Assembly (NCBI RefSeq): GCF_002250505.1
Contig: NZ_NJGY01000002.1
Coordinates: forward strand, 586,634 to 650,633
Source: Janthinobacterium sp. PC23-8
GTDB lineage: Bacteria > Pseudomonadota > Gammaproteobacteria > Burkholderiales > Burkholderiaceae_D
DNA length: 64,000 bases
Direction: 5' to 3'
The first letter of the stretch is position 1. Each line of letters begins with the position of its first letter. Positions 16,393 through 24,131 of the stretch are shown here, in pieces. A program made the position numbers and the translations under genes. Under the pieces are notes generated by a model. The model had not been told where the DNA came from, did no database searches, and was given only the letters and a program-made list of their open reading frames with translations.

Positions 16393-17055
16393 TTAAAGCG
16401 CCTTGCGGAAGGTCAGGTTGAAGCGCTGCGCACCGAACAGATCATGCTGGCCGTCCTTCAGCGGCGCCACACCGTGGTAACGCAGGCGGTCCGCGCCGCC
16501 CCATACCACCACGTCGCCATGCAGCAGCACGATACGCGCGGCGCGGTCGGCGCGCAGCGCACCGCCGAACAGGAAAGTGGCGGGCAAACCCAGCGAGACG
16601 GAGACGATGGGCGCCGTAAAGTCGCACTCATCCTTGTCCTGGTGCAGCGCCATGCGCGCGCCGGGCACATAACGGTTGAGCAGGCAGGCGTCCGGCACAA
16701 AGCCCGCGTAGCCGGCGGCCTCGGCCGCATCCCGGGCCAATTGCAAAAACACGGGCGGCATGGCGGGCCACGGCGTGCTGTCCACGGGATCTTGCCGCAC
16801 ATAGCGGTAGCCGCGCGTATCGGTCACCCAGCCCAGCTGGCCGCAATTGCTCATCGCCACCGACATGCGCAAGCCGCCCGGGGTAGCCATATGGCGCAGC
16901 GGCGCCGCCCGCACGATGGCGTCCATGGCACAGAGCAATTGCTCCACCCTGGGCAAGGCAAAGCCGCGCAGCAGCACGGAGGCGGTGCTGCCCGGCACCA
17001 GCGGCGCAGGGCCGATGGCGTCGTAGTCATCGTCGGCAAACAGGGACAGGTTCAT
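16393..17055 (-). CDS. alkB: AlkB-family DNA/RNA oxidative demethylase
   Basis: An Fe(II)/2-oxoglutarate dioxygenase that repairs 1-methyladenine and 3-methylcytosine by oxidative demethylation in the cytoplasm. 220 residues from MNLSLFADDDY; the longer upstream reading is antisense to the neighbouring gene and is rejected. The iron ligands are H138-x-D140 (ALHQDKDE) and H194 (LRYHGVAPL). The 2OG-binding arginines are R211 and R217 (QRFNLTFR). The nucleotide-lid region contains NRYVPGARM. Length and motif spacing match AlkB (about 216 residues in E. coli). It is divergent from a UPF0303 protein. No Ada gene is adjacent, so regulation by Ada cannot be inferred. Confidence 0.9.
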   Translation of the reverse strand: MNLSLFADDDYDAIGPAPLVPGSTASVLLRGFALPRVEQLLCAMDAIVRAAPLRHMATPGGLRMSVAMSNCGQLGWVTDTRGYRYVRQDPVDSTPWPAMPPVFLQLARDAAEAAGYAGFVPDACLLNRYVPGARMALHQDKDECDFTAPIVSVSLGLPATFLFGGALRADRAARIVLLHGDVVVWGGADRLRYHGVAPLKDGQHDLFGAQRFNLTFRKAL

Positions 17056-17145
17056 GCTGTATTCTAGCCCGGCGTGAAAAAAGGCGTGGCGTCGGTTACA
17101 GTAGCGCTTCCAACCACTTAACAGCTTCTTGCCTGGATCATTACG

Positions 17146-17619
17146 ATGGATCAATACGCCGATTTGCTCAACACCCTGGCGCAGCAGGAAGCAAGCCTGC
17201 AGTTCGACCGCTTCGACAACGACACCGCGCTGGCCGTCGGCCTGTGGATCGTCGAGGAAGTGCGCAAGCGCGGCCGTGCCGTCACCGTCGATATCACGCG
17301 CAACGGCCAGGTGCTGTTCCATTACGCCATGAGCGGCGCTACCCTCGACCAGGCCGATTGGATACGGCGCAAGAACAACACGGTGCAGCGCTTTGCGCGC
17401 AGTTCCTACGCGATGGGCATTTCCTATAAAAACAAGGGTGCGGCGTTCGAAGACGTGACGTATCTGGACAGCCTGGAATACGCGGGCCACGGCGGCGCGT
17501 TTCCCCTGCTGATACGGGGCGTGGGCATGGTGGGCACGGTCACGGTGTCGGGCCTGGCACAGGCCGATGACCATGCGCTGGTGGTGGCGGCACTGCAGGC
17601 GCAGCTGGACGCGCATTGA
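17146..17619 (+). CDS. UPF0303 / HbpS-like heme-degrading-domain protein
   Basis: 157 residues of the UPF0303 family, which shares the GlcG/HbpS-like fold. Family-typical segments are AVGLWIVEEVRKRG near 28-41, the DWIRRKNNTVQRF block near 70-82 and GHGGAFPL near 118. Relatives are annotated as heme-degrading-domain proteins, but a biochemical role for this subgroup is not firmly established. It is cytoplasmic, with no signal peptide. The start ATG has only a weak Shine-Dalgarno sequence. It is divergent from alkB with about 90 bp between them, and no operon partners follow. Confidence 0.8.
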   Translation: MDQYADLLNTLAQQEASLQFDRFDNDTALAVGLWIVEEVRKRGRAVTVDITRNGQVLFHYAMSGATLDQADWIRRKNNTVQRFARSSYAMGISYKNKGAAFEDVTYLDSLEYAGHGGAFPLLIRGVGMVGTVTVSGLAQADDHALVVAALQAQLDAH

Positions 17620-18129
17620 GCGTAGCTCTGGTCAAGTCTGCCTCGCCAACGCTGTGCCTGCCGTACGCGATGCGTATGCAACATGAGCAACGCACACCTG
17701 GCCCAGCAAAGATACCGCGTCCTCGGCAACAAAGTCATTGATCGGACGCTGAGGGAGCATCAATCTCCCGCATTACTCCACAAGTCCATACCAACCTTGA
17801 TCGGGCGCCACATTCCCGTGGCCGCCGATTCAGACACGTCCAGCCCTTATTGCGATCAGCAGTCTGGTCAAAAAATGATCGACTGTGCGCTGAACTTGGC
17901 AAACGTGCTTGAAACCAGCGCGTTAGTCTTTCCAGCATGAAAAATTTCTTGCACAATCGAAATTCTTTACGATATTATTCCTTAAATTGTCAATCTGAAA
18001 ATATATGCGACGTGTTACGGACGATTTTCTGCGAAGTGAATTTTCAAGCAGACTGCAGAAATACCGCCAAAACATCATACATTTCATTATTGACCATATA
18101 AATATCAATGACTTTTTTTGAGGCTGGTC
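17620..18129. other. Intergenic stretch leading into the AT-rich patch
   Basis: About 300 bp of mixed composition without a credible gene (short frames on both strands lack ribosome sites and recognisable content), followed by about 190 bp of strongly AT-rich DNA just before the LuxR-type gene. No tRNA, direct repeat or integrase is visible at the composition change near 17940. Confidence 0.4.
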
Positions 18130-19140
18130 TTGAACGAATTACATAAAACAATATTGGAAATATATCGAACAGCGCAATCAACCTCCGCGTCAGATTTTTC
18201 AGAAAAAATATTTTCACAAGTGAAATGTTTTCTCAATTTTGACTCAGGCGGCTTCTGCGATTTTGTTCAAATTCCACATGCTGGGCTGAAGTTGGTGGCT
18301 GCTGTTGCGCATAATGTTTCGACAGCAGACAAGCTACGGCTGCGAGAAGAATATATAGGCGGAGAGAATATCGTTGATACCAATTCTCTTGCCACTGAAG
18401 ATCCAAGTCTGCTACAAGCATTTCATCGAAAAGGAACAGCCGTCACTTTTTCCGTTGCCAGTGGCAATCATGTCAAACCAAATGTCGCCGCCTATGGCGT
18501 AAAGACGGAGAGCTTGCAAACGCTGACCATGATACAAGGCGTATCTGACGAGAAATCGTTCCAGATCCTGTCATTGTGGAGAGCAAAGGCAGATCATGAT
18601 TACACAAAGAGCGATGAATCTGTCGCCAACATTATTCTGCCGCATGTTTTTCAGGCTTTTTCCATTCATCGACAATTACATGCCAACACCGGGCACGCCG
18701 CCCCTGCTGCAGGCACCGCAATTTGTTCACTTTCACGGCAGATCAGCTTTATTGATGATGCCGCTGTCAAATTCCTGCATGATGAGTTCCCTGACTGGCT
18801 GCCGCCCTTTATTCCTGAAAAGCTGATGGACGGACTACGAAGCACCTCGGAAAAGGTTTATGTTGGCAAGAAATTTACTGTCATCGTGTTGTTGAAAAAT
18901 GACTCAATATTGTTACGCTTCCGGCCCTCGGCACCTCAAACGAAGTTATCCGCAACGGAATTGGTCGTCGCGGAAATGCTTGCTAAAAATGCGAGCTATA
19001 AAGAAATAGCGAGACAGTTAGGCAGCCAACCTGCCACCGTCAGAAATCAGGCCCACAGCGTCTACACGAAGTTCGGCATTTCAGGCAAGGCTGAACTGTC
19101 AAAAATGATGCAGAATTTAAAAGAAAGAGATTTTTCATGA
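18130..19140 (+). CDS. LuxR-family transcriptional regulator, AT-rich
   Basis: 336 residues from TTG (MNELHKTILEIYRTA), chosen because GAGG lies 6 nt upstream; an in-frame TTG at 18118 would add four residues. The C-terminal 65 residues are a LuxR/GerE helix-turn-helix: LSATELVVAEMLAKNASYKE, IARQLGSQPATVRN, then KFGISGKAEL. The first about 200 residues look like a GAF-type sensory domain (LNFDSGGFCDF near 35) rather than a classical acyl-homoserine-lactone domain. There is no receiver Asp motif. Base composition is much more AT-rich than the surrounding chromosome, suggesting horizontal acquisition. The next gene in the patch encodes a secreted protein and could be a target. Confidence 0.8.
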   Translation: MNELHKTILEIYRTAQSTSASDFSEKIFSQVKCFLNFDSGGFCDFVQIPHAGLKLVAAVAHNVSTADKLRLREEYIGGENIVDTNSLATEDPSLLQAFHRKGTAVTFSVASGNHVKPNVAAYGVKTESLQTLTMIQGVSDEKSFQILSLWRAKADHDYTKSDESVANIILPHVFQAFSIHRQLHANTGHAAPAAGTAICSLSRQISFIDDAAVKFLHDEFPDWLPPFIPEKLMDGLRSTSEKVYVGKKFTVIVLLKNDSILLRFRPSAPQTKLSATELVVAEMLAKNASYKEIARQLGSQPATVRNQAHSVYTKFGISGKAELSKMMQNLKERDFS

Positions 19141-19527
19141 ATTCCATTTCATATTATTGACCTGACTGGCTTCCAGTCTGAACTCCCGGATGCTCCCCGC
19201 ATCGATTGTTGGCAAGCAGTTTCAATGCAATTTTTCACATGAAGCACCAATCCGCCAGTTTTTCAAGTTTTTTTACTACAACTCATCCTTGCATATAGAA
19301 CACCTGTTCTATGGATTTCGCAGCTTGCCATCTGTATTATGGGAATGGAAAAATCATCGCTACCGCAGCAAGATTTAATTTTTAAAAATATCATTTCCTC
19401 AACAAAGAAAAAGCGATGAGAGCTACCACCCGATTCATCATCCGCCAGCCCATGCTGCCATGAGCGAAACTCATCAGTATTCGTACCCAACGAATACTGG
19501 CAAATTCAACCATTTTCTGGAAAATAA
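19141..19527. other. AT-rich intergenic stretch
   Basis: Between the LuxR-type gene and the secreted protein gene. Short frames on both strands lack ribosome sites and domain content. The stretch probably carries the promoter of the downstream gene, but I cannot place it confidently. Confidence 0.4.
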
Positions 19528-20394
19528 ATGAAATTTACACACTTGACGGCGTGCATATTATTCTTTGCATCAAATCTGACGTTCGGGCAGTCGAGTCAGA
19601 TGACCGATCCGGATGTTCTGGGAATCAAGATCGGAATGAAAAAAGCCGATGCTTTGACTATAATCAAGGACAAGTTCCAAAAATCCAACGTAACGGTTAC
19701 AAAAAAAGAAATAGGCATTGGCGCTGCGTATCTGACATACGAAACTCAGCACAAGATCTTGCTGAACAAGTCCAAACCAAGCATATCCGAGGATAATTTA
19801 TTTCTCAACTTTTTACCTGATGACACCATTATCAGTATCAGGCGTCTGATACGCTACTTCCCGAACAAGCAGACCACTTTCGACATAGGAAATGCACTAC
19901 AGGAAAAACATGGCTTCCCCGTTTACTTTGTCCATGATGACAAAACCAGATTTGCAGACCATACCATGTGGTCCGACAGAATGCTGCCAGGGCTGAGTTT
20001 GGTTGGCATGGATTATGTTCAGGGTGGAAATATTTCGAGTGGTGATTTTGGTAGCGTCACGCCCTACCCTTACTGCTGGAGCGAAATGCTGCAATATGCA
20101 GGAGAGCAATACGATCCCAAGAGCCTGTATAGCCAGATGACCGAACGTAACAGCGTTGCACTGAGCACGGCAAAAAAATGGAAAGTATGCGGAAAAGCGC
20201 TGTGGGTCGCGAATGGCCACGAAACGCGCTTGACTTATAATGCGACGCAAACCGAAATTATCCTTGCCGATCTGTCAAAGGCACCTGATTTGATACTCGA
20301 CATGAAAAATATGCTGAGCAACAATCCAAAAACAGTTTACGCAACAGTCCCCGTCGAACAACCGAAGCGATCGACGAATACACCGGATTTCTGA
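19528..20394 (+). CDS. Secreted protein of unknown function, AT-rich
   Basis: 288 residues with a Sec signal peptide (MKFTHLTACILFFASNLTFG, cleavage near residue 20-22). Early in the mature protein, VLGIKIGMKKADALTIIK recalls the small repeat found in some periplasmic proteins where a GI-x-IGMK-x-A turn precedes a helix. The rest is a mixed alpha/beta region with two Cys (PYCWSEM; KWKVCGKAL) that may pair. The C-terminus is Pro/Thr-rich. Composition matches the LuxR-type gene 390 bp upstream and contrasts with the flanks. I do not recognise a family. A periplasmic or exported role is the only firm statement. Confidence 0.7.
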   Translation: MKFTHLTACILFFASNLTFGQSSQMTDPDVLGIKIGMKKADALTIIKDKFQKSNVTVTKKEIGIGAAYLTYETQHKILLNKSKPSISEDNLFLNFLPDDTIISIRRLIRYFPNKQTTFDIGNALQEKHGFPVYFVHDDKTRFADHTMWSDRMLPGLSLVGMDYVQGGNISSGDFGSVTPYPYCWSEMLQYAGEQYDPKSLYSQMTERNSVALSTAKKWKVCGKALWVANGHETRLTYNATQTEIILADLSKAPDLILDMKNMLSNNPKTVYATVPVEQPKRSTNTPDF

Positions 20395-20470
20395 TATCGA
20401 GCATGTATTGATGCCGGCATGCATATGATTTCGAAAAGAAAGTGGCCTGACACGGCATCAAACGGGCAGG

Positions 20471-20944
20471 TCATTGAGATCTTGGTGTCGTCGACAACGT
20501 CACGATCGCAATCCCCGCCGCGACGATCAGCGCGTCCTCGATCAGGCCGCTCCTGGTCTGGCCGATACGCGCCATCGCCTGCTTGCGCCCAGCCAGGGTC
20601 AGGTAGGCCAGCGGCACGGCGGTCGCCACCGCAACGGCCGCGCCGGTCTTTTCACGGCCTTCGGGCGCCAAGGCCGCGCCAGCAATGCCGGCGCTCAGCA
20701 CGCGCGCCAGCAGGCCCAGGAACACGGTGCGGTCCGGCGCCGTCGCCATCTTGTCGCCATACAGTTCCGCAGCGCCCATCAGCAGCGCGCCGGCCTTGAA
20801 CACGGGACGGTCGAGCAGCACCAGCTGGCCCGTCGTATGGCGCCCGGCCAGGCGCGCGGCGGCGATGGTAGCCATCGGCGTCATCGAACGGGCGCTGGCG
20901 ACGGCGCCGATCAGCATGGAAGAAAGCAGGCTGCGTAGATTCAT
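20471..20944 (-). CDS. DUF4126-like inner-membrane protein
   Basis: 157 residues with several hydrophobic segments (LLSSMLIGAVASARSMTP at the start, then about 50-65, 80-105, 108-125 and 135-150). The ARSMTP signature near the N-terminus and the LYGDKMATAPDR loop match the small DUF4126-type membrane proteins. Function unknown. AGGAG stands upstream of ATG. It ends close to the edge of the AT-rich patch, so chromosome-like composition resumes here. No operon partner is adjacent. Confidence 0.65.
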   Translation of the reverse strand: MNLRSLLSSMLIGAVASARSMTPMATIAAARLAGRHTTGQLVLLDRPVFKAGALLMGAAELYGDKMATAPDRTVFLGLLARVLSAGIAGAALAPEGREKTGAAVAVATAVPLAYLTLAGRKQAMARIGQTRSGLIEDALIVAAGIAIVTLSTTPRSQ

Positions 20945-21070
20945 CTTGTGGACTCCTGTGCAAGTGGACGGTCGCGACGCGGGGCTGCAGGCGCAGCCTG
21001 GTCATGTAAGATTGTTATTGTATCCAGCCCTCATTTTAGTGTCGCCTGCTACGTCAAGATCGTATGACAG

Positions 21071-21140
21071 CTGCGGGCAGACCCACGCGAGCGTCGCCGC
21101 AGAGCTTAGTATTGGCGGCGTTGAGGGTCGGCCCCCAGCC
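21071..21140. repeat. Diverged copy of a GGGTCTGACCC-type dispersed element
   Basis: GGGCAGACC and GGTCGGCCC form an imperfect inverted repeat about 45 bp apart. The interior (GAGCTTAGTATTGGCGGC, then GTTGAGGGTC) parallels the element at 57690-57791. It is intergenic, between the DUF4126-like and SDR genes. Confidence 0.5.
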
Positions 21141-21188
21141 ATTCGCATTTCGTGGGAAACGCTCCGACTCCTGGCTTCTGTCATGCCA

Positions 21189-21944
21189 CTAGATGCGCTG
21201 CCCGCCATCGATGGGAATTTCGGCGCCGGTAATATACGAGGCGCGCTCGCTGCACAGAAATTCCACCAGGTCGGCCACTTCGGCCGTGGTGCCCAGGCGG
21301 CGTAGCGGGATCTGCGTGTCGACGATATGCGAGGTGCCGGGCGACAGGATGGCCGTGTCGATTTCGCCGGGCGCAATCGCATTGACGCGCACATTCATCG
21401 GCGCCATGTCGTTGGCCATTTCGCGCGTCAGCGAGGCCAGCGCCGCCTTGGAACTGGCGTAGGCCGAGCCGGCAAATGGATGCACGCGATAGCCGGCAAT
21501 CGAACACAGGTTGACCACCGCGCCGCGCGCGTTCGACAGTTCTTCGGCAAAGCCGCGCGTCAGCGCCAGCGGCGCAAAGAAGTTGGTGTTGTACATCGCT
21601 TGCCAGGTCTGCATGTCGGTCGTCAAGGAATTGACGCGCGCGCCGCCCGGCCCTTTCGGCGACACGCCAGCATTGTTGACCAGCGCGTGCAGCTTGCCGT
21701 CTGGCAGCATGGGGCGCAGCATGTCGACCATCTGGCCGATCTGGCTCAGGTCCGACAAGTCCATGCAAAAGTGCGTGTTGTGTTCGGCGCTGCGCGGGCA
21801 GCCCAGCGGTATCGGGCTGCGCGAGACGGTGATCACGCGCCAGCCCAGGCTGCGGAAGCGCTCGGCGACGGCGTGGCCGATGCCGCGGCTGGCACCCGTG
21901 ACGATGGCGGTTTTCTGTTCGGTCTCATGTTCCACGTTATTCAT
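21189..21944 (-). CDS. Short-chain dehydrogenase/reductase
   Basis: 251 residues, NAD(P)-dependent oxidoreductase with a Rossmann fold. TGASRGIG (16-23) binds the cofactor, NNAG lies at 90-93, and the catalytic Ser148 (CSIAG), Tyr162 and Lys166 (YASSK) are present. The C-terminus ITGAEIPIDGG is typical. The start MNNVEHETE is preferred because AAGGA is 5 nt upstream and its ATGAATAA overlaps the stop of the GntR gene, indicating translational coupling. A longer start at 21959 is possible. The substrate is unknown; linkage to a GntR regulator and a divergent amino-acid permease suggests a small catabolic unit. Confidence 0.88.
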   Translation of the reverse strand: MNNVEHETEQKTAIVTGASRGIGHAVAERFRSLGWRVITVSRSPIPLGCPRSAEHNTHFCMDLSDLSQIGQMVDMLRPMLPDGKLHALVNNAGVSPKGPGGARVNSLTTDMQTWQAMYNTNFFAPLALTRGFAEELSNARGAVVNLCSIAGYRVHPFAGSAYASSKAALASLTREMANDMAPMNVRVNAIAPGEIDTAILSPGTSHIVDTQIPLRRLGTTAEVADLVEFLCSERASYITGAEIPIDGGQRI

Positions 21945-22644
21945 CGCTGTCCTTGTCATCTACGTTGGTTGCTCTCGTTTGCGCCATCTGCCGCACATAC
22001 GCCAGCAGTTGCGCGCCGCCGTCCAGAATGTCGCTTTGCATGGCCTTCCGTGCAGCAGCGCCATCGCGCGCATGCAGGGCGTCGACGATGGCGCGGTGGT
22101 GGCCGACCCGCATGGTGGGCGTAAAGGCCGCGTAGCCGGCGGCGATCAGCGGCGCGATCTGCATCCACAGATGGTCGACAAAGCGTTTCAAGGTCGGCAT
22201 GCCGGACGCCTGCGCCAGCCCCAGGTGGAAGGCCTGGTTGCACTGCAGGGCGCCGGCCAGGTCCTGGCGCGCGATCGCCGCCTCGTTGGCCTGCAGCAGC
22301 TGTTCCAGCCGCGCCAGGCCGGCGGCGTCGATCTGCTGCGCCGCCATCGCCGCGCCCAGGCCTTCGAGTTCCACCCGCAGCGCGCGTATCTCCAGGTAGC
22401 GCGCCTCGCTCAGCACGGGCACGCGAAAGTCGCGCGGCGAGCGCAGCACCAGCGCTTCTTCCTGCACCAGCTGCAGCATGGCGTCGCGCACCGGCGTCAC
22501 GCTGGTGCCCAGCTGCAGCGCCAGTTCGCGGATGCGCAGGCGGTCGTTGGGCCGGAAGCGCCCCGCCGCCAGTGCCTCGCGCAAGCGCGCATGCACCGAT
22601 TTGCCCAGGTTGGCGTGCGCAAGTTGATCGAGCTGATAGGCCAT
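21937..22644 (-). CDS. GntR-family transcriptional regulator (FCD subfamily)
   Basis: 235 residues. The N-terminal winged helix (about 10-75) includes LRIRELALQLGTSVTPVRDA. The C-terminal all-helical FCD ligand domain (about 85-220) has the metal-type histidines in AFHLGLAQ and GHHRAIVDAL. Such regulators respond to carboxylates or amino-acid breakdown products. It is the first gene of an operon with the SDR (8-nt overlap) and divergent from the permease. A perfect 14-bp palindrome sits 18 bp upstream of its start and is the likely autoregulatory operator. Confidence 0.9.
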   Translation of the reverse strand: MAYQLDQLAHANLGKSVHARLREALAAGRFRPNDRLRIRELALQLGTSVTPVRDAMLQLVQEEALVLRSPRDFRVPVLSEARYLEIRALRVELEGLGAAMAAQQIDAAGLARLEQLLQANEAAIARQDLAGALQCNQAFHLGLAQASGMPTLKRFVDHLWMQIAPLIAAGYAAFTPTMRVGHHRAIVDALHARDGAAARKAMQSDILDGGAQLLAYVRQMAQTRATNVDDKDSDE

Positions 22645-22661
22645 GCGATTCCTCGTTTATT

Positions 22662-22675
22662 TATGATGCATCATA
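22662..22675. promoter_or_regulatory. Palindromic operator candidate between gntR and the permease gene
   Basis: TATGATGCATCATA is a perfect 14-bp palindrome in the 118-bp divergent region. FCD-type GntR proteins bind short palindromes of this kind, so the site could control both directions. Confidence 0.65.
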
Positions 22676-22762
22676 CATCAATATGTTTTTCCCTGCTGTT
22701 CCTGCCTTTCATGGATTAGAATCACTGGCCTTGGCCACCCCATGAAAACAGGATAAAAGAAG

Positions 22763-24127
22763 ATGACGGCAGTGAACGGCACTGAAACGACGGAACTCAA
22801 GCGCGGACTGAAAAGCCGGCATATCCAGTTGATCGCCTTGGGTGGCGCGATCGGCACCGGCCTGTTCCTGGGCATCGCGCAAACCATCAAGATGGCCGGA
22901 CCATCGGTGCTGCTCGGCTACGGCATCGCCGGCGTGATCGCCTTTCTGATCATGCGCCAGCTCGGCGAGATGGTGGTCGACGAACCGGTGGCCGGTTCCT
23001 TCAGCTATTTTGCCGACAAGTACTGCGGCCACCTGCCCGGCTTTTTGTCGGGCTGGAATTACTGGGTGCTGTATGTATTGGTCAGCATGGCCGAACTGAC
23101 GGCCGTCGGCATCTATGTGCAGTACTGGTGGCCGGACGTGCCGACCTGGGTCTCGGCACTGGCATTCTTCTGCGCCATCAACGCCATCAGCCTGTTGAAC
23201 GTCAAGGCGTTTGGGGAAATGGAATTCTGGTTCGCGCTGATCAAGGTGGTGGCGATTGTCGGCATGATCGTCTTCGGCGCGTATCTGCTGGCGTCCGGCG
23301 ACGCCGGCCCGCAGGCTTCGGTGGCCAACCTGTGGCAGCACGGCGGCTTTTTCCCGAATGGCTGGCAGGGCCTGGTGATGGCGATGGCCGTCATCATGTT
23401 CTCGTTCGGCGGGCTGGAACTGGTGGGCATCACGGCGGCCGAAGCGGACGACCCGCAAACCACCATCCCGCGCGCCACCAACCAGGCGATTTACCGCATC
23501 CTGATCTTTTATATCGGCGCGCTGGGCATTTTATTGTCGCTGTACCCGTGGCAGAAGGTAGTCACCGGCGGCAGCCCTTTTGTACTGATCTTCCACGCGC
23601 TCGACAGCAACCTGGTGGCCACGGCGCTGAACGTGGTGGTGCTGACGGCCGCCCTGTCCGTCTACAACAGCGGCGTGTACTGCAACACGCGCATGCTGTT
23701 TGGCCTGGCCAAGCAGGGCAATGCGCCGCGCGCGCTGCTGCACCTGAACCGCCGCGGCGTGCCGCTGGTCGCCCTGGGCGTGTCGGCGCTGGCGACCGGC
23801 CTGTGCGTGGTGGTCAATTACGTCATGCCGGGCGATGCGTTTGAAATGCTGATGGGACTGGTGGTCTCGGCGCTGATCATCAACTGGGGCATGATCAGCT
23901 GGATTCATTTGCGCTTTCGCGCGCAGAAGAAAATCGACGGCAAGACTACCTTGTTCCAGAGCCTGGGCTATCCATTCACCAACTACCTGTGCCTGGCGTT
24001 TTTGGCCGGCATCCTGGCGATCATGTTTTTCACGCCGGGCCTGCGCATTTCCGTGTACTTGATCCCGGTCTGGCTGGGCGTACTGGGCATCGGATACGCG
24101 ATCAGGCAAAGCCGCGCCAGAGCCTAG
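22763..24127 (+). CDS. Amino-acid permease (APC superfamily, AAT family)
   Basis: 454 residues with about 12 transmembrane helices; imports amino acids by proton symport across the inner membrane. The first helix carries the family signature IALGGAIGTGLFLG (about 28-41), and the segment FSFGGLELVGITAAEADDP (about 213-231) is typical of AroP/PheP/ProY/LysP-like porters. The conserved loop VYNSGVYCNTRML is present. The exact substrate cannot be fixed. An AGGA site precedes the ATG. It is divergent from the GntR-SDR operon, suggesting uptake and catabolism under one regulator. It converges with the orphan gene, only 4 nt between stops. Confidence 0.9.
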   Translation: MTAVNGTETTELKRGLKSRHIQLIALGGAIGTGLFLGIAQTIKMAGPSVLLGYGIAGVIAFLIMRQLGEMVVDEPVAGSFSYFADKYCGHLPGFLSGWNYWVLYVLVSMAELTAVGIYVQYWWPDVPTWVSALAFFCAINAISLLNVKAFGEMEFWFALIKVVAIVGMIVFGAYLLASGDAGPQASVANLWQHGGFFPNGWQGLVMAMAVIMFSFGGLELVGITAAEADDPQTTIPRATNQAIYRILIFYIGALGILLSLYPWQKVVTGGSPFVLIFHALDSNLVATALNVVVLTAALSVYNSGVYCNTRMLFGLAKQGNAPRALLHLNRRGVPLVALGVSALATGLCVVVNYVMPGDAFEMLMGLVVSALIINWGMISWIHLRFRAQKKIDGKTTLFQSLGYPFTNYLCLAFLAGILAIMFFTPGLRISVYLIPVWLGVLGIGYAIRQSRARA

Positions 24128-24131
24128 AACT

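Noticed and set aside
17683-17940. 85-codon plus-strand frame after the UPF0303 gene
   Set aside because: No ribosome site, no recognisable content, composition mixed; not supportable as a gene.
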